A model generated the notes under the pieces. It was not told the DNA's origin and made no database searches. It saw only the letters and a program-made list of their open reading frames with translations. Shown here one piece after another: positions 31,610 to 37,143 of a DNA stretch of 37,143 nt. How positions within the stretch are numbered: the first letter of the stretch is position 1; each line of letters opens with the position of its first letter. The stretch is from an uncultured Oscillospiraceae bacterium (GTDB lineage: Bacteria > Bacillota > Clostridia > Oscillospirales > Oscillospiraceae): NCBI GenBank assembly GCA_934573935.1, contig CAKTMO010000019.1, forward strand, positions 1 through 37,143. Direction: 5' to 3'. A program made the translations under genes and the position numbers.

Positions 31610-32960
31610 ACGCGCCACGCAGCACATGCTTGCGGTAGCTGGCGCGGAAATAGAGATACTCCGCCGTGCCGGTGATGGCCCAGGAGAAGATGTACAGCAG
31701 ATACAGGGACGGGATGGTCTTGAAATAGGCGAAAATGGTATAGACCCAGATGACCCGAAACACGCAGGAGCCCAAAATCACGATGATGGTGGGCACCACG
31801 CTGCGGCCGATGCTGCGGGAGGCGGCGATGCTGGCGTCCATCCAGGGGGCGACGATGAAGGAAAAGCCCATGATCCGCAGGCGCTGCATACCGGCGTCGA
31901 TGACCTCCGGCTCGTTGGCGAAGAGGGACAGGAACTCGCGGCCGAACAGCAGCAGCAATCCGCCCGCCACGCCGCCCACGATGGCGGCATAGCACATGCT
32001 GATGCGATAGCTTTTCACGATGCGGTCGTTGTTGCCCGCGCCCCAGTTGCGGCTGCCGAAGGTAGCGCAGGCGGTGTAAAAGGCCGCCATCATATTGAAG
32101 ATCAGGGTGTCGGCGTTGGCGGCGGCGGAGTTGCCGGAGACCATCACCGCGTCAAAGGAGTTGACGCCCACCTGCACGAACAGGTTGGCGATGGCGAAAA
32201 TGGCGTTCTGCAGGCCCGTGGGGATGCCGATAGCCAGCACGCGGCGGCTCGCCTGGGGATGGAACCGCAGCTTGCGCCAGCTGAGACGGCACTCATCCTG
32301 CCGACGCAGCAGGTGCAGGACGATCAGCAGGGCAGAGAGGCATTGGGCGATGACACTGGCCAGCGCCACGCCGTCCGCCGCCATGTGGCAGCGGATGACG
32401 AAGAACAGGTTCAGTGCCACGTTCAGCACACCGGCGGCGGAGAGATAGATCAGGGGCCGCCTGGTGTCGCCGGTGGCGCTCAGCACGCCGTTGCCGAAGT
32501 TATAGATCGCCATGGCGGGCATGCCGAAGGCGTAAATTTTCAAATAAAGTGTGGCGCCGTCAATGAGCTCCGGCTTGGTGTTCAGCAGGGTCAGCATGGG
32601 ACGGGCCAGCAGATTGCAGATCAGCAGCATGATGACGCCCGCGGCGGCGCAGATGAGGAAGGAGGTGTGGACGGTCTTTTCCACCTGTTCCCCGTCCCGC
32701 AGGCCAAGGCCCCGTGCCACCGCCACGTTGACGCCGCTGCCGACGCCGATGAGCAGGCCCGTGAACAGCGACACCAGCAGCGTGGTGGAGCCCACCGCGC
32801 CCAGGGCGCGGTAGTCGGCAAATTTTCCGGCGATGGCCACATCGCTGAGGTTAAAGAGCACCTCCAGCACCTGGGTCAGCATCAGAGGCAGGCTGAAAAG
32901 CAGGATATTCTTCCACAGGGAGCCTGTGGTCATTTCAATGGCGTGCTTTTCCCGCGGCAT
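31608..32960 (-). CDS. MATE-family efflux transporter
   Basis: A complete 450-residue multidrug and toxin extrusion protein with twelve helices in two six-helix halves. Half one includes GSLWKNILLFSLPLMLTQVL, FNLSDVAIAGKFADYRALGA and VGSGVNVAVARGLGLRDGEQ; half two includes AIGIPTGLQNAIFAIANLFV, TACATFGSRNWGAGNNDRIV and MDASIAASRSIGRSVVPTII. Such proteins use Na+ or H+ gradients to export cationic compounds. The start ATG at 32960 follows GGGAGG; an upstream in-frame ATG at 32975 is less well placed. It has its own promoter and a bidirectional terminator. Confidence 0.92.
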   Translation of the reverse strand: MPREKHAIEMTTGSLWKNILLFSLPLMLTQVLEVLFNLSDVAIAGKFADYRALGAVGSTTLLVSLFTGLLIGVGSGVNVAVARGLGLRDGEQVEKTVHTSFLICAAAGVIMLLICNLLARPMLTLLNTKPELIDGATLYLKIYAFGMPAMAIYNFGNGVLSATGDTRRPLIYLSAAGVLNVALNLFFVIRCHMAADGVALASVIAQCLSALLIVLHLLRRQDECRLSWRKLRFHPQASRRVLAIGIPTGLQNAIFAIANLFVQVGVNSFDAVMVSGNSAAANADTLIFNMMAAFYTACATFGSRNWGAGNNDRIVKSYRISMCYAAIVGGVAGGLLLLFGREFLSLFANEPEVIDAGMQRLRIMGFSFIVAPWMDASIAASRSIGRSVVPTIIVILGSCVFRVIWVYTIFAYFKTIPSLYLLYIFSWAITGTAEYLYFRASYRKHVLRGA

Positions 32961-33002
32961 GTCGGTTCCTCCCATCCGTTAAAATCTCGTATGCGATTGC
33001 CC

Positions 33003-33031
33003 AGTATAACACGGCATTTTGGGGAAAACAA
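33003..33031 (-). promoter_or_regulatory. Promoter of the MATE gene
   Basis: Minus-strand TTGTTT (33026-33031), 17 bp, TATACT (33003-33008). Confidence 0.6.
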
Positions 33032-33165
33032 CAGCATTTCCCGCCATATTTTCCTGTGGGGAAATGACCGGCGATTGTGCAATATGCACCCCTTCCCTGC
33101 CCGTTTCCGGCGCGCTCGGGAAAAATCGCATATTTTGTGAACGAACTTCGGATGTTTTGTGAACT

Positions 33166-33207
33166 TTAGCACTCTCCTATTGACAGTGCTAAAATCCGCG
33201 TTATAAT
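33166..33207 (+). promoter_or_regulatory. CIRCE operator within the hsp20 promoter
   Basis: TTAGCACTC (33166-33174), 9-bp spacer, CAGTGCTAA (33184-33192) is the CIRCE inverted repeat bound by HrcA, with one arm mismatch (C for G). The -35 TTGACA (33180-33185) lies inside it, and TATAAT (33202-33207) follows after 16 bp, so bound HrcA would block RNA polymerase until heat shock. Confidence 0.92.
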
Positions 33208-33331
33208 AAAGGCGATCTTTGAGAGAGGGGTCCGGAAGGGTCCCGCGGAGATCAAACATATACATTCTGTCATGGTAACAGAGTTTCAACGGCGGCACCG
33301 CCGCTGGGAACATGAATGGAGGTTATGACTT

Positions 33332-33772
33332 ATGTTGCCGAGCATTTTTGGTGAAAATCTGTTTGATGATTTCTTTTCTGATCCGTTTGGTATGATGGCG
33401 CCTCAGGGCCGCGATGTGCTGTATGGCAAGCACGCCAAGAACCTGATGAAGACCGACGTCCGCGAGACGGAGGATGCCTATGAGCTGGACATCGACCTGC
33501 CTGGCTTCAAGAAGGACGAGGTCAGCATCGACCTGAAAAACGGCTGCCTGACCATTCAGGCCGCCAAGGGACTGGACAAGAGCGAGAACGACAAGAAGGG
33601 CAAGTACATCCGTCAGGAGCGCTACGCAGGCGCATGCAGCCGCAGCTTCTATGTGGGCGAGGATGTGGAGCCCAACCAGATCAGCGCAAAGTTTGAAAGC
33701 GGCATTCTGCAGATCACCGTCCCCAAGGCCGCAAAGAAGCTGCCCAAGAGTTCCTCCATCTCTATCGACTGA
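33332..33772 (+). CDS. Small heat-shock protein (Hsp20 family)
   Basis: A 146-residue ATP-independent holdase chaperone. A short N-terminal arm (MLPSIFGENLFDDFFSDPFG) precedes an alpha-crystallin domain (about 38-132; TDVRETEDAYELDIDLPGFK, EVSIDLKNGCLTIQAAK). It ends with the C-terminal ILQITV anchor motif that binds neighbouring subunits. ATG at 33332 follows GGAGG. The leader of about 125 nt contains several short stems. The CIRCE element places it under HrcA, which is unusual in that CIRCE is best known on groESL and dnaK operons. A strong terminator follows. Confidence 0.95.
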   Translation: MLPSIFGENLFDDFFSDPFGMMAPQGRDVLYGKHAKNLMKTDVRETEDAYELDIDLPGFKKDEVSIDLKNGCLTIQAAKGLDKSENDKKGKYIRQERYAGACSRSFYVGEDVEPNQISAKFESGILQITVPKAAKKLPKSSSISID

Positions 33773-33789
33773 GGTCGTAGAGTTATTTG

Positions 33790-33827
33790 AAAAAAATCAC
33801 TCCCCCTGTGGGGGAGTGATTTTTTTG
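33790..33827. terminator. Bidirectional terminator
   Basis: TCACTCCCCC (33797-33806) pairs with GGGGGAGTGA (33810-33819), with A-rich sequence before and T7 after. Confidence 0.9.
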
Positions 33828-33842
33828 TGGGGTGAAATCGGT

Positions 33843-34448
33843 TTATTTGTTGGCCGTGCAGCCAGCTTCTGTCTCGCCGATATCATCAGTCGCTGTCGTT
33901 GTACCGTCGAAGGCATTATTATTGCAGGTGCCCGTAATGGCGTTCCAGTTACCAACGATCTTGCCAATGACGAAATGATTCTTATCAGCCCAAAGATTTT
34001 CGCCCTTCACAGTCACGCCGGTCAGTGTATTGCCTGTAATCTGTCTCTGCTGCTCAGCATTGTCGGTGCAAGTGTAGCCCACAATGCCGCCAACTTTATA
34101 CTGACCGGAAACAACCGTATCGATCACTGTGCAGTCCGTGATATCGCCGTAATCGTAGCCCGCAATCGCACCGGTGTATTTACCGCCAGTAACAGAGCTA
34201 TTCTTCACGGTAACACCGGTAATCGTAGAATTAGGAGCGCCGGAAACAACAGCCGCACTGTTGCAGCCGGTAGCAAAGACATTGATATTTTCCAGCGTCA
34301 CATCACTGATGTTCACACGAGCACCAAAGAAGCCCGCATCCTGAAACGGGGAGGTCAGACGCACAAAGACCGCGGGGTCGCCTCCGCAGCCGTTATGCCA
34401 ATGGGAATGTAACGCCTGTCCTGTTTTTTCTGAAAGAAAAAACAGCAA
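33843..34448 (-). pseudogene. C-terminal remnant of a beta-helix (GLUG-like) surface protein
   Basis: About 170 residues of clear repeat sequence: GFFGARVNISDVTLENINVF, SAAVVSGAPNSTITGVTVKN, GGKYTGAIAGYDYGDITDCT and GQYKVGGIVGYT, ending GCTANK. The VxGG.VGY and A.AGYDYG units are typical of GLUG/parallel beta-helix adhesin domains. The frame is open up to an ATG at 34448, but its first 30 residues are of different composition and lie on the hairpins at 34421-34465, with no signal peptide. The real 5' part of the gene is therefore gone. Lower GC than the neighbours suggests acquisition with other surface genes. The left end may be the natural C-terminus. Confidence 0.6.
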
Positions 34449-34465
34449 AACCCTATAGGGTTTTG
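34421..34465. repeat. Two contiguous perfect inverted repeats
   Basis: CTGTTTTTTC (34421-34430) with GAAAAAACAG (34436-34445) is followed, with no gap, by CAAAACCC-TATA-GGGTTTTG (34446-34465). Either could act as a terminator stem. They lie exactly where the broken surface-protein gene loses homology. Confidence 0.7.
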
Positions 34466-34645
34466 TCAGATGTACACATTTAGTGTAGCACTTTGGTAGA
34501 AAAATGCAAGGCGTTTTTGCCGTTTGGCGTGTATTTTGTCACTTTGGCGAAAAATGTAGGGGTGGATTGGGGGAATTGCACAAAATTGGGGAGGAAAGCG
34601 GGATGGGGGCAACCCGCCGTGCGGAGGGGTGGAGAGAAGTTGTGC

Positions 34646-34940
34646 GTAGGGGCGGGGTTCTACCCCGCCCGCCGGTTATCGGAAACATGATCGTAAATCG
34701 GGCCTTTTCGGTTATCGGGCGGGAGGGGCAGAGCCCCGCCCCTACGAATTTTTAGCATACCCTCTGCGTACAGCGGGGTGGGGGCACCCCGCCCTACGAA
34801 ATGGCACGGTAACCATTTGTAGGGCGGCCTGCCCTCAGGCCGCCGCGTACAACGCAACAGCTTCTACCGTACCTGCTGCGTTCTCTGTCTCCCCCTCCGT
34901 CATGACCACAGGTCATGACACCTCCCTCGTCAGAGGGAGG
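34646..34940. repeat. Cluster of palindromic interspersed repeats
   Basis: Several related GC-rich palindromes follow one another: 34646-34675 (GGGGCGGGGT/ACCCCGCCC), 34717-34747 (GGGGCAGAGCCCC then CTACGA), 34772-34799 (GCGGGGTG/CACCCCGC then CTACGA), 34819-34849 (GGGCGGCCT/AGGCCGCC), then GTCATGACC/GGTCATGAC (34899-34919) and CCTCCCTC/GAGGGAGG (34921-34940). Shared edges are GTAGG and CCTACGA. They are dispersed-repeat (REP/MITE-like) units. The short ORFs across 34493-34755 are their translation and are not genes. The region 34466-34645 shows nothing else. Confidence 0.7.
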
Positions 34941-35004
34941 CAAGAGGGGCGCTCCGCTGTGCGGAATGGTTTTCGACGGTTTTGTGGATCATATCCATTT
35001 CCCC

Positions 35005-35033
35005 TTGCGCGGGGAGGCTTCTTATCGTATAAT
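35005..35033 (+). promoter_or_regulatory. Promoter of the HerA/DUF853 gene
   Basis: TTGCGC (35005-35010), 17 bp, TATAAT (35028-35033). Confidence 0.65.
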
Positions 35034-35062
35034 AAGACCAATACATAAGGGAGGATGGCTAT

Positions 35063-36694
35063 ATGTACCAAAACGGCAAGATCTATCTGGGACTGGCGGA
35101 GGATCAGCGGGTGGAACTGGCACTGAACATGTGCAACCGCCACGGGCTGATCGCGGGCGCCAGCGGCACCGGCAAGACCGTCACCATGAAGGTGATGGCG
35201 GAGGATTTCTCTGACGCGGGCGTGCCCGTGTTCCTGTGCGACGTGAAGGGCGATGTGGCCGGTATCTGCGCCCCGGGCGTCAGCAGCGAGGGCATGGAGA
35301 AGCGCATCGACAAGTTCGGCATCCGCGATACCTTTACCTATCGGGCGTTCCCCACCACCTTCTGGGACATCTATCAGGAGGGCGGCCACGCCGTGCGGGC
35401 CACCGTCAGCGACATGGGGCCGGAGCTTCTGAGCCGTATTCTGGGTCTGACCCCCGCCCAGGAGGGCATTCTGCACATCGTGTTCCGCATCGCCGACGAC
35501 AAGGGCCTGCTGCTGATCGACCTGAAGGATCTGCGGGCCATGCTGAACTACGTCAACGAGCACCGCAGCGAGTACATGATGACCTACGGCAACATCACGC
35601 CCCAGTCGGTGGCGGCCATTATCCGCGCGCTGCTGCCGCTGGAGCAGCAGGGCGGCGACCTGTTCTTCGGCGAGCCCGCCCTGGACATCCGCGACTGGAT
35701 GCGCACCGACGAGAATGGCCACGGCATGATCAACGTGCTGGACTGCGTCAAGCTGGTGCAGAACCCCACGCTGTACGCCAGCTTCCTGCTGTGGATGCTG
35801 TCGGAGCTGTTTGAGAGTCTGCCGGAGGCGGGCGATCTGGCAAAGCCCAAGCTGGTGTTCTTCTTCGACGAGGCCCACATGCTGTTCCGCGACGCGCCCA
35901 ACGTGCTGGTGCAGAAGATCGAGCAGACGGTGAAGCTGATCCGCTCCCGCGGCGTGGGCGTGTTCTTCGTGACCCAGAGCCCCAGCGACATTCCCGACAC
36001 GGTGCTGGCGCAGCTGAGCAACCGCGTACAGCACGCCCTGCGGGCTTATACTCCCGCTGAGCTGAAGGCCGTCCGTATCGCGGCCCAGGCCTTCCGCGTG
36101 AACCCCGCCTTCCAGGCGGAGGACGCCATCATGGAGATGGGCGTGGGCGAGGCGCTGACCTCGTTCCTGGACGAGTCCGGCGTACCGGCCATGGTGCAGC
36201 GCACCAAGATCATCTGCCCCCAGAGCCTGATGGCCGCGCCGGAGCCCATGGCTCGGGCCAAGGTGCTGATGCGGGACGGCATGGAGAAATACGACGACTC
36301 CGTGGACAACGTGTCCGCCTATGAGGTGCTGACGGGCGAGGCAGAGGCCGCCGAGGCCGCCAAGCAGGCGGAGGCCGACCGCAAGGCCCAGGAAAAAGCG
36401 GACGCCGCCGCCGAGAAGCAGCGGCTGAAGGAGGAAGAGGCCGACAAGAAGCGTCAGCAGAAGCTGGAAGACGAGGCCCGCCGCCGTCAGCAGAAGCTGG
36501 AGGATGAGGAGCGCCGCCGCCAGCAGAAGTTAGAGGACGCAGAGCTGCGCAAGGCGGAGCGCAAAGCGGAAAAGGAAGAGGCCGAAGCCAAGCGCAAGGC
36601 CGAGCGCCGTCAGTCCAAGATCGAGACACAGCTGATCTCCGCCGGAGGACAGATCTTGAAGAGAGGATTGCTGGGGGTGCTGAAGAGGAGGTAA
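35063..36694 (+). CDS. HerA-like DUF853 ATPase with coiled-coil tail
   Basis: A 543-residue cytoplasmic P-loop ATPase of the HerA/FtsK superfamily (DUF853, YjgR-like). Walker A is GASGTGKT (32-39); a conserved VFLCDVKGDVAGI segment follows; Walker B is KLVFFFDEAH (D269, E270); FFVTQSPSDIPDTVLAQLSN carries the sensor motif. The last 130 residues are a highly charged coiled coil with three tandem 11-residue repeats. Partners NurA or SIR2, which would suggest DNA-end processing or defence, are absent, so the role is unknown; relatives are proposed DNA translocases. ATG at 35063 follows GGGAGG. Single-gene unit. Confidence 0.9.
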   Translation: MYQNGKIYLGLAEDQRVELALNMCNRHGLIAGASGTGKTVTMKVMAEDFSDAGVPVFLCDVKGDVAGICAPGVSSEGMEKRIDKFGIRDTFTYRAFPTTFWDIYQEGGHAVRATVSDMGPELLSRILGLTPAQEGILHIVFRIADDKGLLLIDLKDLRAMLNYVNEHRSEYMMTYGNITPQSVAAIIRALLPLEQQGGDLFFGEPALDIRDWMRTDENGHGMINVLDCVKLVQNPTLYASFLLWMLSELFESLPEAGDLAKPKLVFFFDEAHMLFRDAPNVLVQKIEQTVKLIRSRGVGVFFVTQSPSDIPDTVLAQLSNRVQHALRAYTPAELKAVRIAAQAFRVNPAFQAEDAIMEMGVGEALTSFLDESGVPAMVQRTKIICPQSLMAAPEPMARAKVLMRDGMEKYDDSVDNVSAYEVLTGEAEAAEAAKQAEADRKAQEKADAAAEKQRLKEEEADKKRQQKLEDEARRRQQKLEDEERRRQQKLEDAELRKAERKAEKEEAEAKRKAERRQSKIETQLISAGGQILKRGLLGVLKRR

Positions 36695-36699
36695 AGCAC

Positions 36700-36726
36700 A
36701 AAGGGCCGGCCCATGGCCGGCCCTTT
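36700..36726 (+). terminator. Terminator of the HerA gene
   Basis: AAAGGGCCGGCC (36700-36711) pairs perfectly with GGCCGGCCCTTT (36715-36726) around CAT. The T-run is short. Confidence 0.75.
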
Positions 36727-36778
36727 CGCATTTTCTGCTTGCATCTGCAGCGGAAGTCTGGTAGAATAAATTGGCTAT

Positions 36779-36836
36779 CCGGGTATAGCGAAGCTGGTAT
36801 CGCGCCTGGTTTGGGAGTGCCGTGGTTGTATCCGGG
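36779..36836 (+). pseudogene. Truncated tRNA-Pro-like sequence
   Basis: CCGGGTA (36779-36785) begins a tRNA-like 5' half: D arm GCGA-AGCTGGTA-TCGC (36788-36803), then CCTGGTTTGGGA with a Pro UGG anticodon in a TTTGGGA loop. The 3' anticodon strand and T arm are missing. Only 12 nt separate the anticodon loop from TATCCGG (36829-36835), which still pairs fully with the 5' acceptor strand (one G-U). At 58 nt it cannot be a normal tRNA. A complete tRNA-Pro lies 167 bp downstream. Confidence 0.5.
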
Positions 36837-36957
36837 ATAGGATGAGGCGAAACGCCGCAAAGCCTTGCGACACCTGCGTTTGCTGGATTTCCCCCGGTTG
36901 CCGAAAACGGCACAAAAGTGGCTTTGACCACAGGAATGACCACAGACAGGAAAATCT
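36837..36957. other. Intergenic, no gene seen
   Basis: I see no gene or RNA here. The one pattern is a 9-bp direct repeat, TGACCACAG, at 36925 and 36937. Confidence 0.4.
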
Positions 36958-36985
36958 TTGATTTTCTTCCCCGCCGTGGTATCAT
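36958..36985 (+). promoter_or_regulatory. Promoter of tRNA-Pro
   Basis: TTGATT (36958-36963), 16 bp, TATCAT (36980-36985), 17 bp before the mature tRNA 5' end. Confidence 0.5.
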
Positions 36986-37002
36986 GGCAGAAAAGTGAAT
37001 AT

Positions 37003-37078
37003 CCGGGTGTGGCTCAACTGGTAGGGCGCGACATTTGGGATGTCGAGGTTGGGTGTTCAAGTCACCTCACTCGGACCA
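37003..37078 (+). tRNA. tRNA-Pro (anticodon UGG)
   Basis: A complete 76-nt tRNA. The acceptor CCGGGTG pairs with CACTCGG (one G-U). The D arm is GCTC/GGGC with GG in the loop. The anticodon arm is CGACA-TTTGGGA-TGTCG, anticodon TGG at loop positions 34-36. A 5-nt variable loop and the T arm GGGTG-TTCAAGT-CACCT follow. Discriminator A is followed by an encoded CCA. Confidence 0.95.
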
Positions 37079-37080
37079 TG

Positions 37081-37132
37081 CAGAGTGTCCTTATAGGATC
37101 TGAGTATCCTGTAATGGACACTCTGCTTTTTT
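37081..37132 (+). terminator. Terminator of tRNA-Pro
   Basis: CAGAGTGTCC (37081-37090) pairs with GGACACTCTG (37116-37125), and an inner AGGAT/ATCCT extends the stem; CTTTTTT follows. Confidence 0.9.
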
Positions 37133-37143
37133 ATGTGAAGAAT

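Noticed and set aside
31626..33140. 504-codon plus-strand open frame opposite the MATE gene
   Set aside because: Antisense to a complete MATE gene, low hydrophobicity, no motif.
34493..34755. Two short plus-strand ORFs over the palindromic repeats
   Set aside because: They are translations of the repeat units (GREGQSPAPTNF and similar), a common false call in gut Firmicutes.
34646..34940. CRISPR array
   Set aside because: Repeats are unequal palindromes of different length without uniform spacers, and no cas genes are present.
36530..37060. 176-codon minus-strand ORF across the tRNA region
   Set aside because: It reads antisense through tRNA-like sequence and the HerA gene end, and has no ribosome site.

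Overview
This window looks like chromosomal DNA of a gut-type Clostridia, most likely in or near the Oscillospiraceae. The signs are GC-rich coding with many canonical sigma-A promoters (TTGxxx, 17 bp, TATxxT), a CIRCE operator, a YtvI/AI-2E family exporter, FtsH, secreted cohesin/dockerin-type proteins, a VTC/DUF4956 cluster, and degraded Tn/ICE recombinases. No organism name can be read from the sequence itself.

Left arm (1-7225) reads as a remnant of acquired DNA. A serine recombinase and a tyrosine recombinase, each missing its C-terminus, are fused head-on. They are followed by a noncoding, repeat-bearing stretch with a palindromic operator-promoter. Next comes a leftward potassium operon: ktrB/trkH, ktrA/trkA, a 37-residue one-helix protein, a KdpD-like kinase without its N-terminal KdpD domain, and kdpE. 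No kdpFABC genes are present. The arm ends against the C-terminal third of a MATE transporter, which marks a likely junction.

Middle (7630-24600) holds a TetR regulator, then a CNNM/CorC-type membrane protein behind a long structured leader. A leftward set follows: a DUF2442-like module, two lipoproteins and a small membrane protein, with a MalT-type LuxR regulator upstream. Three secreted proteins with cohesin-like domains (one with a dockerin) run rightward. A divergent cluster comes next: a carbohydrate-binding lipoprotein on the minus strand, and a VTC polyphosphate-polymerase-domain protein, DUF4956 membrane protein, response regulator and histidine kinase on the plus strand. Its intergenic region carries a nearly mirror-symmetric pair of OmpR-type direct-repeat operators, each placed 9 bp from a TATGAT -10 box. 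This is the cleanest regulatory structure in the window. A Nim/PNPOx-family flavoprotein follows.

Right arm (24600-37143) carries a NhaC-type antiporter broken by three frameshifts, an EamA transporter, an AI-2E family permease, an ACT-domain protein, ftsH, an MscS channel, an intact MATE transporter, a CIRCE-controlled small heat-shock protein, a broken beta-helix surface protein, a cluster of palindromic interspersed repeats, a HerA/DUF853 ATPase, a truncated tRNA-Pro-like sequence and an intact tRNA-Pro(UGG). Most convergent gene pairs are separated by bidirectional terminators. No CRISPR array, rRNA or complete insertion sequence was seen.
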